Of a stretch of 64,000 nt of DNA, positions 8,965 through 18,423 are shown one piece after another. Positions within the stretch are counted from its first letter, which is position 1; each line of letters opens with the position of its first letter. This DNA is from Leptospira_A sp046736045. GTDB lineage: Bacteria > Spirochaetota > Leptospiria > Leptospirales > Leptospiraceae. Below the pieces are notes generated by a model. It was not told the origin of the DNA. It was given only the letters and a program-made list of their open reading frames with translations, and made no database searches. A program made the position numbers and the translations under genes. The stretch covers positions 558,001 through 622,000 of the forward strand of contig NZ_CP177134.1 of the NCBI RefSeq assembly GCF_046736045.1, written 5' to 3'.

Positions 8965-10007
8965 TAGATATTAAACGTTCCATCACCTCCTTTGCTTTCT
9001 CCATGCCCGACAATTGGGTGCACTCCTTATTCGGGGGAGCTATTATTTCAAACGAACAGGTTTTGGATGCCCAATGCCAACTCGCTTGCAATTTCGCCAG
9101 ATTCCTTCCCAAGCTGGAGACTCTGACCCCTCCCAAAGCACGCAAACTTCACGCGGAGAATATGCAAATCTTTGATGAAGCCCCGATCGGGATTTCCCAT
9201 ATCGAAGACAAACTGATCCCCACTCCATCGGCATCCTTCATTCCGATCCGCCTTTATAACGCACACCCTCAAAAAGGAAACCTTCCGATTGTCATTTACT
9301 TTCATGGAGGAGGGCTGACCATCGGTTCTCTGGAAACCCATGATGCATTCTGTCGCAGACTTGCTTATTATTCCAAAGTCATCGTTGTATCGGTAGGTTA
9401 TCGTTTGGCACCGGAGCACCCTTACCCTGCGGCCATTGACGATGCTATGATTGCTTACCAATATGTAAGAAGCATTGCTTATCTTTTTGGCGGCTCCCCC
9501 AATGCCATAGCAGTTGCGGGAGACAGTGCCGGAGGATTGCTTGCCACTGCACTTTGCATCCGTGCCAAAAAAGAAAAAATGCCACTTCCTGTTTACCAGG
9601 CATTATTATGTCCGGTAACGGATGTTTCCCGTGAATCGGAAACCTACACTACTTATGCGGATAAATTCGTTCTCACCCGAAGCGCACTTCGTTGGTTCAT
9701 CAGAAATTATACTCCGGATGAAAGAGATAGAAAGTTAGTGGTCAACTCCCCTCTTCTATCGGATCCGAAAGATCTGAAAGGTCTACCTCCTGCTTATATC
9801 TCAACTGCGGGGTTCGATCCGCTTTCACACGAAGGGGAAGCTTACGCGCATGCTTTGGAATCGGCCGGAGTCAAGGTGCAGCACAGACATTTTCCTTCTC
9901 TCATTCATGGTTATTTCCAGATGGGCGGGATGATTCCTGCGGCCAAGGAAGCAGAAACCGATTTTTTACAATCAGTTCATTCTTTTTTTGCCACAAGAAA
10001 ATTCTAA
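8958..10007 (+). CDS. Alpha/beta-hydrolase esterase (hormone-sensitive lipase family)
   Basis: A 349-aa protein. The oxyanion-hole motif HGGG (YFHGGGLTIGSLETHD) and nucleophile elbow GDSAGG mark the HSL/LipN family. The acid is probably in GFDPLSHEGE and the histidine in LIHGYFQMGG near the C-terminus, so the triad is complete. It hydrolyses short or medium-chain esters. There is no clear signal peptide, so it is probably cytoplasmic. Its start overlaps the end of the nuclease-like gene. Confidence 0.88.
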   Translation: MLVDIKRSITSFAFSMPDNWVHSLFGGAIISNEQVLDAQCQLACNFARFLPKLETLTPPKARKLHAENMQIFDEAPIGISHIEDKLIPTPSASFIPIRLYNAHPQKGNLPIVIYFHGGGLTIGSLETHDAFCRRLAYYSKVIVVSVGYRLAPEHPYPAAIDDAMIAYQYVRSIAYLFGGSPNAIAVAGDSAGGLLATALCIRAKKEKMPLPVYQALLCPVTDVSRESETYTTYADKFVLTRSALRWFIRNYTPDERDRKLVVNSPLLSDPKDLKGLPPAYISTAGFDPLSHEGEAYAHALESAGVKVQHRHFPSLIHGYFQMGGMIPAAKEAETDFLQSVHSFFATRKF

Positions 10008-10086
10008 AAATCTTCACCGGGGGTATAAGTATCGACACCTGAGAATTCGATACTATAAAGGACTGTAAGTTTACTTGAGGTATGTT

Positions 10087-10902
10087 ATGATTCATCGTTT
10101 GAACGCTTTGTCTTTGTCGGTAGTTGTATGTTTCGGGGTTACTCTTTCCCTATTTGCGGAAAGACCGGCTTCAGTCACAATGAAAGACAGAGAAACACAA
10201 AAACATATAGATGCTCAAAGAAGCACCGGTTTTTCCGACAACGAAATAGACACCTTACATGGAACAGTCGGAGAGCACCTCCGCAAAATGAAAAAATTGC
10301 AAGACTTGGGTGTGGACAAAACAGCTGCTCAGTATCTTGCGCAAACCCCGACAGATGTAAAACCACTTTATAAAAAAGATGATGCCGGCAAACCGTATCT
10401 GGAAATCAAACTCCCTCAAGGACAGTCTTATATCGATTGGCCTAGAATTTATCTTTATGACGGGACTGCTTTCGTTTATCCGAAAGAAGATTTTTCCGAC
10501 CTGGACAAAATCATCCTGGCATTCAGAAGAGTGAACGCAGATGGAACGATTTACGTAAAAGAGATGCGTAGACTTATCAATCCCAGCCCGAGATCACAAA
10601 GCCCCGATAAAGACGAAAAAGGGGAAGCCAAAATCGATACAAACTCGGATATCATTTTGGAATATTTCCAAGCATTAAACTCCGATACCATTTGGCCGAA
10701 TACTCCGACTCAAAAAGATCCTGCCAATATCACTATGGTATTGAATGACGAAAAAGATCCTCTTCCTTATGAAAAACAAAAGCACATCATGCTAACTTAT
10801 AAAAAAATGTTACGCAAGATCAGCAAACACACTGCACATAAACTTCGTGATATGGAATTGGATCAAAGACAATTGATCACAAAAATTCTAGATTATAATT
10901 AA
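10087..10902 (+). CDS. Exported protein of unknown function
   Basis: A 271-aa protein from this start. ATG at 10087 is preferred because GAGG lies six bases upstream; the in-frame TTG at 10075 overlaps that ribosome site. A signal peptide ends near SLFA-ERPAS. The mature part is Lys/Asp-rich and contains YIDWPRIYLYDGTAFVYPKEDFSD; no known domain was recognised. Conserved leptospiral periplasmic proteins of this type exist, but I cannot assign a role. Confidence 0.72.
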   Translation: MIHRLNALSLSVVVCFGVTLSLFAERPASVTMKDRETQKHIDAQRSTGFSDNEIDTLHGTVGEHLRKMKKLQDLGVDKTAAQYLAQTPTDVKPLYKKDDAGKPYLEIKLPQGQSYIDWPRIYLYDGTAFVYPKEDFSDLDKIILAFRRVNADGTIYVKEMRRLINPSPRSQSPDKDEKGEAKIDTNSDIILEYFQALNSDTIWPNTPTQKDPANITMVLNDEKDPLPYEKQKHIMLTYKKMLRKISKHTAHKLRDMELDQRQLITKILDYN

Positions 10903-10929
10903 GGTCGGTTAGGTTAGATTACCTATAAA

Positions 10930-10961
10930 ACCAAAACAGGCAAACTTAAGTATTTGCCTGT
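10930..10961 (-). terminator. Rho-independent terminator of the minus-strand operon
   Basis: Read on the minus strand, ACAGGCAAA and TTTGCCTGT form a stem followed by TTTTGGTTTTA. The hairpin overlaps the last bases of the 74-aa ORF. Confidence 0.7.
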
Positions 10962-11170
10962 CCACGTTTGATGAGGAGCTGCGATATCGTCTGCTCCTCA
11001 GTCACATACTTCCTCTTCAAATAAGAAATCGCATTATTGATAAAAGTGGGTACATTTTTATCCGCATCCAACAGATCAAGCTTGGTTTGCATCAGCTCGT
11101 CAATAGTTGCCAAAGCCAGTTTTCTCTGACTTTGGTGCAGTTCAAAATCGTCCTCTTCTATCTCATTCAT
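10946..11170 (-). CDS. Small protein of unknown function (74 aa)
   Basis: Predicted cytoplasmic, largely helical, with an acidic start (NEIEEDDFELHQ) followed by a Leu-rich segment (LATIDELMQTKLDLLDADKN). It starts 2 bp after the stop of the upstream MFS gene on the same strand and ends in a terminator hairpin, so it is the second gene of a two-gene operon. No family was recognised. Confidence 0.6.
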   Translation of the reverse strand: MNEIEEDDFELHQSQRKLALATIDELMQTKLDLLDADKNVPTFINNAISYLKRKYVTEEQTISQLLIKRGQANT

Positions 11171-11172
11171 AT

Positions 11173-12522
11173 TTATTCTTGGAAGTTGTTCGCGGCTTCC
11201 ACCCCTCTCTCTTCATTTACGAATAGATTGATGATTAAAGAAATCAAATAAAAGAAGGAAACAACAAGGAACGCATTTCTAAGCGTTACCAAGGTTTGAA
11301 TGTAACCGAATAAGAAGAGACCGATTGCCGCTGCAATCTTTCCCGACAATCCCCACATTCCGAAAAACTCACCCGATTTGGATTCAGGAGAAAAAATTCC
11401 GACCATGGCACGTGATGCCGATTGAGTCGACCCAAGCCCCATTCCTGCGAGAGAAGAAATAAAAACAAAAACCCACTGAACCGTCCAGGATTTGCCCAAA
11501 ACCGCATTCAAAATGGCAGTGAAGTCCTGAACATAATAGATCAATCCGCAAACCACAAGCCAAAGAACAAGAGTTAGGTTGAATGTTTTTTTGGCACCGA
11601 TACTATCCTGAATCACTCCGAAGGCAAGGGCTCCGATTGCTGCAGAAATCTGGATGAAGATGAACATCACTTGTTTGTGCTGCGCTTCTATATGAATTTC
11701 CTGAGAACCGTAGATGAATGCAAAAGAAATCACGATGGCAAGAGCCGCCATAGTAAAGAAAAGAGAAACCAGATAAACCATCAAATCTTTGAACCGGCTT
11801 GCATATTTCAAAGTATCCACAACACGATTGACTCCTTCTTTAAAGTAGTTCACTTGGGAAGGAATGCCTTTGGGAAGTTTGGGTTCTTTCATCAAAAGAA
11901 ATGTAGGAATGGCAGCGATCAAAAAGAAAACAGCAGTATAAGGACCAACCAATTTCAGATTTTCATAATTTGCTAATGTATAGTCACCCAGAGTCGTCGC
12001 AAGCACCACAGATCCGATTCCGCCGAAATAACCTATCCCCCAAGCATAACCTGAGATTTTGCCCAGGTCTTCTTTTTCTCCCAGAAAAGGTAAAAAGCTG
12101 GCGGCAAAATTTTCCCCGCTGGCAAAAAAGAAATTGGATAATGCTACCAATACGAATCCCAACCATACATAACCGGGGTCTACATAGTATAACAAGAATG
12201 TTGTGACTACACAGCCGGCGTAGCTGATAAACAGAAATAATTTTTTAGTAGAAGAATAGTCCGTGATTGCACCGAAGATCGGTCCGGTTAAGACGACAAA
12301 AAGATAAGATACGGCAAGCGCCCAGGCCCAAAGGGAATTTCCGAACTGAAAAGGGTTTGCAGAATTCGGGTCGGAGGGTACGACCAATTGGGTGAAAATC
12401 TCACAATAAACTACGCTGATAATTACTGTTGTATAGGATGAGTTTGCAAAATCAAACATACACCATCCAAAGATCTCTCTATTGCGACTTTTTTTCTTTT
12501 CCGGACTAATATCCTTTGTCAT
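11173..12522 (-). CDS. MFS transporter, Atg22/UMF1-like
   Basis: A 449-aa protein with about 12 transmembrane helices. The start GWCMFDFANSSYTTVIISVVY is the family hallmark of the Atg22-like/UMF1 branch, whose fungal relatives export amino acids from vacuoles. Other typical stretches are GPIFGAITDYSSTKKLF and the GMGLGSTQSASRAMVGIFSP region. The bacterial substrate is unknown. It is divergent from the BFD-like gene with a short shared promoter region. Confidence 0.85.
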   Translation of the reverse strand: MTKDISPEKKKSRNREIFGWCMFDFANSSYTTVIISVVYCEIFTQLVVPSDPNSANPFQFGNSLWAWALAVSYLFVVLTGPIFGAITDYSSTKKLFLFISYAGCVVTTFLLYYVDPGYVWLGFVLVALSNFFFASGENFAASFLPFLGEKEDLGKISGYAWGIGYFGGIGSVVLATTLGDYTLANYENLKLVGPYTAVFFLIAAIPTFLLMKEPKLPKGIPSQVNYFKEGVNRVVDTLKYASRFKDLMVYLVSLFFTMAALAIVISFAFIYGSQEIHIEAQHKQVMFIFIQISAAIGALAFGVIQDSIGAKKTFNLTLVLWLVVCGLIYYVQDFTAILNAVLGKSWTVQWVFVFISSLAGMGLGSTQSASRAMVGIFSPESKSGEFFGMWGLSGKIAAAIGLFLFGYIQTLVTLRNAFLVVSFFYLISLIINLFVNEERGVEAANNFQE

Positions 12523-12631
12523 AAACTTTTTAGATTTTTCCTTATCTGAAGTAATTAAAGAGTTTCCCTCTCTTTCCGATTTCTGTCAAATGATAAGTGT
12601 TGTCGTGGACAGTTTCGATTTAAATTCTCTG

Positions 12632-12829
12632 ATGCGACCCAAACGGGTTTGTCTCTGTAAGATGGTGACAGAAAAAGAATTGGTAGACGCCATCCAGGAT
12701 GGAGCAAATTCTATGGCAGATATACGGGAAAAAACAAAAGCCACTACAGGTTGCGGCACCTGCTCTCCGCAGGTTTACCAAATCCTTCAGAGGGAATTGC
12801 AAAATCTTGCCGCAAGGAAACCTGAATGA
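12632..12829 (+). CDS. BFD-like [2Fe-2S] protein
   Basis: The C-x-C near the N-terminus (RVCLCKMVTEKELVDAI) and G-C-G-T-C (ATTGCGTCSPQ) provide the four cysteines of a bacterioferritin-associated-ferredoxin/NirB-type [2Fe-2S] domain. I place the start at the ATG just before VCLC because family members begin there; in-frame ATGs exist at 12590 and upstream, but they would overlap the divergent promoter. No good ribosome site distinguishes them. The stop overlaps the next start (ATGA). Likely role: electron transfer or iron mobilisation. Confidence 0.75.
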   Translation: MRPKRVCLCKMVTEKELVDAIQDGANSMADIREKTKATTGCGTCSPQVYQILQRELQNLAARKPE

Positions 12830-13464
12830 AACTTTCGATTAATATGGCGATGACTCTGGACGGCAAAGTAGTGCGCCCCGACGGACGTTGGCACGGGCTT
12901 ACTTCCAAAGATGACAAACACCAAATGGATGTCTATCGCTCTCAGTCCGACGCCTTGATCATAGGCAAAAACTCAATCATCAACGACAATCCTATCGTCA
13001 AAATCAGAGCATTTCCGAACGTTTTGAACCCAAGACCTGTGATTTTAGTCAGAAAAGGTTCCTTACCCATCAACAAACATGTCTTTGAAGAATCGGACCA
13101 TATACCACTCGTTATTTGTACAAAAACCAATTTAAAAGAAATCAAAACCGATTTGGAAAACAGAGCTGAAATTTTCGCATTGGATTCCGAAGATATCGAT
13201 CCCAAAAAAGTAACAGGTATCTTAAAACGAAAAGGTTATAAAAACGTACTTTTGGAAGGCGGGCCTAAGTTGAATTTCTCCTTTCTGGAAGGAGACTTGG
13301 TCGATCGGGTTTATATTACAATTGTTCCTTATATCATTGGTAAAAACGGACTTCCGGGCATTGCTGACCAAAGTTCGGAGCTTCCCAAATTCGATCAAAA
13401 CTCCTGGAGATTAACTTCCTCGTCCACAAAAGGTAACGAAGTTTTTCTAACCTACGAAAAATAA
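12826..13464 (+). CDS. RibD C-terminal (dihydrofolate-reductase-like) reductase
   Basis: A 212-aa protein. The RibD_C fold is recognised from SINMAMTLDGKVV at the start, DALIIGKNSIINDNP (substrate loop), LLEGGPKLNFSFL (NADPH-binding G-G) and VDRVYITIVPYIIG. It lacks the deaminase domain of full RibD, so it may act on a pyrimidine-like or other substrate outside the main riboflavin route. Coupled to the BFD-like gene. Confidence 0.82.
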   Translation: MKLSINMAMTLDGKVVRPDGRWHGLTSKDDKHQMDVYRSQSDALIIGKNSIINDNPIVKIRAFPNVLNPRPVILVRKGSLPINKHVFEESDHIPLVICTKTNLKEIKTDLENRAEIFALDSEDIDPKKVTGILKRKGYKNVLLEGGPKLNFSFLEGDLVDRVYITIVPYIIGKNGLPGIADQSSELPKFDQNSWRLTSSSTKGNEVFLTYEK

Positions 13465-13550
13465 TCCGAACCTTTCATACAATAATAAGTTGACCGGGTC
13501 TGCGGGATAAATAGTTTGACATTAAGTTATTTAAGAATAAGAGGTTCGAA

Positions 13551-13988
13551 ATGAATTTACTTTACCGCTTGCTTGCAACAAAAAAAGACATTACCTTAAC
13601 CATCATCCGAGTGACCCTCGGGATCGTGATGTTACCTCACGGAGCACAAAAACTTTTTGGTTCTTTCGGAGGATACGGTTTTGAAGGAACTATGGGGTTT
13701 ATGACAGGACAATTGGGAATTCCTTCCCTTTTCGCTTTTCTTGCAATCATTGCCGAATCTTTCGGAGCACTTGGGCTCATTCTCGGTCTATTCACCCGCG
13801 TTGCTGCTTTTGGCGTATTCGCAACAATGCTAGTTGCGGCAGCACTTGTGCACTTACCAAACGGATTTTTTGCTCCTACGGGAATTGAATATTTTATCCT
13901 AACTTTCGGACTCGCAATCCCTTTGATCATCAAAGGTGCCGGATCTTTTTCCCTTGATGATTTAGTTTCTTCAAAACTGGAAAAATAG
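13551..13988 (+). CDS. DoxX-family membrane protein
   Basis: A 145-aa protein with four transmembrane helices. VTLGIVMLPHGAQKLFG and AESFGALGLILGLFTRVAA are the standard DoxX motifs. Members are quinone-linked or redox-stress membrane proteins; the specific reaction is unclear. Monocistronic, with a strong terminator just downstream. Confidence 0.88.
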   Translation: MNLLYRLLATKKDITLTIIRVTLGIVMLPHGAQKLFGSFGGYGFEGTMGFMTGQLGIPSLFAFLAIIAESFGALGLILGLFTRVAAFGVFATMLVAAALVHLPNGFFAPTGIEYFILTFGLAIPLIIKGAGSFSLDDLVSSKLEK

Positions 13989-14002
13989 CACTCCCACCTA
14001 AC

Positions 14003-14046
14003 TCATGCTCTGCCAAACGAAGGTTTCAGAGCATGATCTTTTTTTT
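14003..14046 (+). terminator. Rho-independent terminator after doxX-like gene
   Basis: TCATGCTCTG pairs perfectly with CAGAGCATGA across a 14-base loop and is followed by a T-rich tract. Confidence 0.88.
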
Positions 14047-14152
14047 AAAAAACATATAATTCACATATAAATGGTTTGAATTATGTTTCGCAATAATCTC
14101 CTTCTATCTTTTTTTAGTGTTTATTAGATAAACGCGCTAAAGGAAAAGAGAG

Positions 14153-15208
14153 ATGAGCAATTTAAAAACAATTTTATCATTATTGGAAGGAGCAGAATTA
14201 AAAAATTGCCCTTCACCGGAAAGCATCGAAATAGAAAAAGTATTACCTCTCACCGGCAAAAATGCAAAATTCATTTCCTTTGTTTCCTCCAAGGCTTTTG
14301 TAAACGATGCAAAAGCATCGGAAGCCGCCGCAATCCTTGTTACCCCTGAAATTGCGGAGTTGATTGCCGACAAAACTCTGATTGTAGTTCCTCAGGTGGA
14401 ACTGGCATTGAGCACAGTACTACTTCATTTTTCACCTTTAAAAAAACCGGATGGAAAAATTGCATCTAACGCAGTCATTCACCCTACTGCAAAAATCGGC
14501 GAAAACACCAGTATAGGAAACTTTGTTACCATAGGAGAAGGTTCCGTCATCGGAAAAAATTGCCTGATCAGTGACGGTGTCAAAATCGACAATGACGTAG
14601 TCATCGGTGACGAATCAAGAATCGGAATGAATTGTGCCTTTTACCACGGAACCAGAATCGGAAACAGGTTCACCGTATTCGCCAATTCAACATTCGGAGG
14701 CGATGGTTTCGGATTTGTATTTGCTAATGGAAAACATAACAAACTCCCTCAAGTGGGCAGAGTGATCATCGGTGACGATGTCGAAGTGGGTGCAAATTGT
14801 ACGGTAGACCGAGGTGCCATCACCGACACAACCATCGGAAACGGATGCAAATTCGATAATATGGTTCATATTGCACATAATTGCAAAGTAGGAAACCATG
14901 TTGTGATTGCAGGTCAATCAGGACTCGCTGGAAGCGTAACTCTCGGAGATTATGTGATCATCGGAGGTGCTTGTGCAATCAGCGACCATTTAACACTTGT
15001 TGAAGGAACGATTATCGCCGGGGGAACTTCCCTTCGCACTTCTCCCAAAGCCAAAGACGTATACATCGGTTGGGATCTAGGACTCAACTTCCCCGATTTC
15101 CAAAAGTATAGAGTGAATATTAAAAACATCGTAGTTCTTAACAAATGGATCAAACGAATCAAAGACGTTGAAAAAAAATTAGGCATCGATCTTCCCGATC
15201 CAAGTTAA
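14153..15208 (+). CDS. lpxD: UDP-3-O-acylglucosamine N-acyltransferase
   Basis: Third step of lipid A synthesis: transfers an R-3-hydroxyacyl chain from ACP to the 2-amine of UDP-3-O-acyl-GlcN, in the cytoplasm at the inner membrane. A 351-aa protein, normal length. The N-terminal uridine-binding domain (1-100) is followed by a left-handed beta helix of hexapeptide repeats (about 103-310) and a C-terminal helix. The catalytic histidine is His239 in MVHIAHN. The GFGFVFANG loop is family-typical. No other lpx gene is adjacent. Confidence 0.97.
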   Translation: MSNLKTILSLLEGAELKNCPSPESIEIEKVLPLTGKNAKFISFVSSKAFVNDAKASEAAAILVTPEIAELIADKTLIVVPQVELALSTVLLHFSPLKKPDGKIASNAVIHPTAKIGENTSIGNFVTIGEGSVIGKNCLISDGVKIDNDVVIGDESRIGMNCAFYHGTRIGNRFTVFANSTFGGDGFGFVFANGKHNKLPQVGRVIIGDDVEVGANCTVDRGAITDTTIGNGCKFDNMVHIAHNCKVGNHVVIAGQSGLAGSVTLGDYVIIGGACAISDHLTLVEGTIIAGGTSLRTSPKAKDVYIGWDLGLNFPDFQKYRVNIKNIVVLNKWIKRIKDVEKKLGIDLPDPS

Positions 15209-15218
15209 AAATTTTCCT

Positions 15219-16025
15219 ATGATCATGAAATCCCCAACCGTTGTTTATAGCATCTGGAACCTGACACTCGGTTTGGGAATTTTAGTTTGGCAAGGAAAGT
15301 CCTTTGCGGAAGCAAGTGCCGCAGTCCGTTCTGAAATACTTTTCACATTTGCAATTGCACTTTTTCATTTCATCTATTCCATCTGGTTTTGGAAAGGAAA
15401 AGAAAATCCGAACTTTCTCCAATCGGGATTGTTTGTAAGGGCGATCGCCCTTCCCGTATACATTCTCGATTTTTTTCTATTCTATAATACCCGAAATTAC
15501 CAAGACTTGTCTTTGGATTTCAGAACTTTTTTCCTCATATATCTTTTGTTATACGTATCCGTTGAAATTTTACATATAGTTTCCGTATTTTTTCAAAAAC
15601 TAAAAATCAATTCTCCCGATTGGAAATCATTCACTGCCTCGGGCTTTGAATATAAAAACCGATTCGCATTTGCCATTTATATGAGCCTTATGGGAGTTTG
15701 GATCTTATCGTATTCGCAAGGATTTTTGGAATTTTTCAGATTACCCGCGACTTTGTTTCCGGGTTTTGATGCAAACGGTATGTTATTCAGGCCAATCCAT
15801 CTGATAGGAATTCATTTTCTGATGCTTGCTTATTACAATCTGATTGCCGTGTTTTATCAGATAGAACCTTTGATTGAGGCGGGAATGAGAGGGGGAAGTT
15901 TTACCTGCGTATTTTTATTAGCACTTGTTATGCTGGGAATCCTGTCACCCATGGTTTTGCTGATACCTTTGGTAGATCTTGTCAGTGTCGGTTTTTTATT
16001 AGGGAAAAAGCTGATCAAATCATAA
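15219..16025 (+). CDS. Polytopic membrane protein of unknown function
   Basis: A 268-aa protein with about seven hydrophobic segments and aromatic-rich loops (FWKGKENPNF, YYNLIAVFYQIEP). No transporter or enzyme motif was recognised. It starts 10 bp after lpxD and may be co-transcribed. It faces the response regulator gene convergently. Confidence 0.7.
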   Translation: MIMKSPTVVYSIWNLTLGLGILVWQGKSFAEASAAVRSEILFTFAIALFHFIYSIWFWKGKENPNFLQSGLFVRAIALPVYILDFFLFYNTRNYQDLSLDFRTFFLIYLLLYVSVEILHIVSVFFQKLKINSPDWKSFTASGFEYKNRFAFAIYMSLMGVWILSYSQGFLEFFRLPATLFPGFDANGMLFRPIHLIGIHFLMLAYYNLIAVFYQIEPLIEAGMRGGSFTCVFLLALVMLGILSPMVLLIPLVDLVSVGFLLGKKLIKS

Positions 16026-16069
16026 ACCGATTTTCCGGACTGGTAAAGCAGATACGGCGAAAGGAAGAT

Positions 16070-16462
16070 CTAAGAAGCGAGTAATCCCTGAATGGATTGG
16101 ATCAGAGTATCCTGAGTCCATGGTTTTGCCAAAACCAATTGCGCCTTACCGATGTTTTTCGCTCTATCAATTGATTCGGGATCGGCTTGGCCTGTGAGTA
16201 AAATCTTTTTGATTTTCGGATAGGTTTCATTGATTTTGATAAAAAATTCATCGCCCTTCATTCCCGGCATCAACCAATCACTAACAATGATTACAATCGT
16301 TTCATCCGGCCGATCGTATTCGTCTATGATTTCGATCGCTTCTTCCGCACTCTCCGCTGTTTCATAAATATAGGACAATCCGAAAGCAGATCGAAGCTGT
16401 TCCTTCAACGCTTCCAAAATGGAAGACTCATCATCTACACATAAAAAGACGGACTTGCTCAT
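16070..16462 (-). CDS. CheY-like response regulator (receiver only)
   Basis: A 130-aa protein. Acidic pair DDE at residues 9-11, phospho-acceptor Asp in VSDWLMPGMKG, Thr in LLTGQAD and Lys in LAKPW: a complete receiver. There is no output domain, so it acts through protein contacts. It overlaps the kinase gene by 4 bp, which makes that kinase the obvious partner. The W in place of the usual M-P lead (DWLMPG) is typical of this sub-branch. Confidence 0.93.
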   Translation of the reverse strand: MSKSVFLCVDDESSILEALKEQLRSAFGLSYIYETAESAEEAIEIIDEYDRPDETIVIIVSDWLMPGMKGDEFFIKINETYPKIKKILLTGQADPESIDRAKNIGKAQLVLAKPWTQDTLIQSIQGLLAS

Positions 16463-18408
16463 ATTTTGTTTGGCAGGATCACGATGAAAGTCGTGCCCAT
16501 TCCTTCCATACTTTCAAATTGAAGAACCCCATCGTGTTTGTCCACGATTCTTTTTGCAATCTCCAGACCAAGCCCGGTTCCCTCACCACGCGCCTTGGTG
16601 GTGAAGAATGGTTCGAAAATTCTGGATTGAATTTCCAAAGGAATTCCCTTTCCGGTATCTTTAAAACCGACACAAACGGAATTTTTATCCGCAAGCCAAT
16701 TGATACTAATGTTTAAAATTCCTTTATAATCCATTGCTTGCAACGCATTATGAATGAGATTGGTCCAGACCTGCGCCAACTCATCCGCATAAGCGTAAAT
16801 TTCCGGAACATCTTCAAATTCACGAATGACTTCAACGCCTTTTTTTGTTAGGTTTTGATAAATCAAAAGCACTGTTTCAATCGAATCGGCCATTCGAATC
16901 AGAGATTTTTCCTGAGTGTGGTCTTGGTGGGAATATGTTTTTAATGCAAAGATTATTTTTGCCGCTCTTTCCACCGCAAGTTTGATATTGTCCGAATTTT
17001 GTTTTTGACGAATGATCTTATGAGCAAGGGTAATCAGATTTTGATTTTCACTGTTTTTCAAAAGTAATTTCCAATCATCCAAATTTTCATATCCGCCCAA
17101 ATCAACTAACATATCAGAGATGGAATCTATGTTTTCCATTTCCAAATCTTTCAAGTTTTCTATGATGATTTTTTTCAAGTTCCGCTTTTCCTTGGAACTG
17201 AAATAAACGGAAGACTTGGGAGAAGAAACCAATTGAAAAAAATGATCCCGAGTTTCTTTGTTTGAAAAATGAGACGGCTCCGGCAAGGTTCTCAAAATAT
17301 AATCCATACCTTCCGTCAAATTTTCTACCGATGCCTGAATCGCACCCAAAGGAGTATTGATTTCGTGGGCAACCCCCGCGACCACTTGCCCCAAAGCTGC
17401 AAGCTTTTCCGAATGCACCAACTGGGTTTGGGTTTCATTTAATTTTTTTAAAGTTTGATTCAATTCTATATTTGCATTTTGCAATTCCGAATTGGCGAAT
17501 CTCAGATCTTTAAACAAGAGAGAAATTTTTTCTTTGGAGATTCTGAACGCTTCCGCAAGAAATCCGATCTCATCATTGGATCTGTAAGTGACGGAAATAT
17601 CCCAATTTTGATTTCCAATTCCGATTGCGACCGTTTGCAATTCCGTAATAGGCTCACTCACCTTCTTACGGATGATAAACGAAGAAAGTAACAAGGAAAG
17701 AATCACTGACAAAACCAAAACTAACATCAGAACGATCAGAAAAATACTTTTTCTCTGGTATTCTTTTACGGTATTGTCTGTTCTTTTTTCCAATTTCTCA
17801 AAAAACCTGTCGATCGGCTTCATAATCTCTTTTTTATCGGAATGGTATTTCCCATCATGCATAAGAGAGATCGCCATTTTTTGATTAGGCGGTCTTTTGA
17901 TAATGAAATTCCCTTTTCCATCGTCATAAAGGCCTTTCATTGCATTCATAGCAATGGTTTCCGTAGAAACAAGACTATCCGAATTTTGTTGTGCTTGTTT
18001 TAATTTTTGAAATTCTTCTTCCGTAAATCCCAGCTCCAACATCATCGAACGTAGTGTTCGATTGTCCGAATAGGGTCTTGGTCGGATCTTTGCATCCAAA
18101 ACAAGATCCCAGTAGATTCTTTCATAATTTTCAGGTCTTGGTTTTTCTCCGTTTCGAATCGCAAGGATTTCCCAAAAGAAATCTTCATACATCTTGTTTC
18201 CGGTGATTACATAGGTTCGGGCGAATCTGGTGAGGTCATCGGATGTTTGCCTCAGTTCATCGGCAACTTTATAAGACTTGTATCGGATTTCCTGGCTGTT
18301 TGCCAGCTTGGACTGTGCATCAAACAACAGAAAGGTGCACAAAATCAACAAACTTAAGAGAAAAATATTGAAACCGAATAAAATGGAAAATACGGATTTT
18401 AGTTTCAA
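16459..18408 (-). CDS. Membrane sensor histidine kinase with HAMP domain
   Basis: A 649-aa protein. TM1 at about residues 7-29, a periplasmic sensor of ~190 residues, TM2 at about 222-245, then HAMP, a coiled coil (ANSELQNANIELNQTLKKL), the dimerisation box with phospho-His in GVAHEINTPLG, N box WTNLIHNALQAM, G1 FKDTGKGIP and G2 GEGTGLGLEIAKRIV. It is probably the phosphodonor for the overlapping receiver gene. A ~100-residue insertion between the H box and N box is longer than usual. Confidence 0.93.
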   Translation of the reverse strand: MKLKSVFSILFGFNIFLLSLLILCTFLLFDAQSKLANSQEIRYKSYKVADELRQTSDDLTRFARTYVITGNKMYEDFFWEILAIRNGEKPRPENYERIYWDLVLDAKIRPRPYSDNRTLRSMMLELGFTEEEFQKLKQAQQNSDSLVSTETIAMNAMKGLYDDGKGNFIIKRPPNQKMAISLMHDGKYHSDKKEIMKPIDRFFEKLEKRTDNTVKEYQRKSIFLIVLMLVLVLSVILSLLLSSFIIRKKVSEPITELQTVAIGIGNQNWDISVTYRSNDEIGFLAEAFRISKEKISLLFKDLRFANSELQNANIELNQTLKKLNETQTQLVHSEKLAALGQVVAGVAHEINTPLGAIQASVENLTEGMDYILRTLPEPSHFSNKETRDHFFQLVSSPKSSVYFSSKEKRNLKKIIIENLKDLEMENIDSISDMLVDLGGYENLDDWKLLLKNSENQNLITLAHKIIRQKQNSDNIKLAVERAAKIIFALKTYSHQDHTQEKSLIRMADSIETVLLIYQNLTKKGVEVIREFEDVPEIYAYADELAQVWTNLIHNALQAMDYKGILNISINWLADKNSVCVGFKDTGKGIPLEIQSRIFEPFFTTKARGEGTGLGLEIAKRIVDKHDGVLQFESMEGMGTTFIVILPNKI

Positions 18409-18423
18409 AACACATCTTACCTT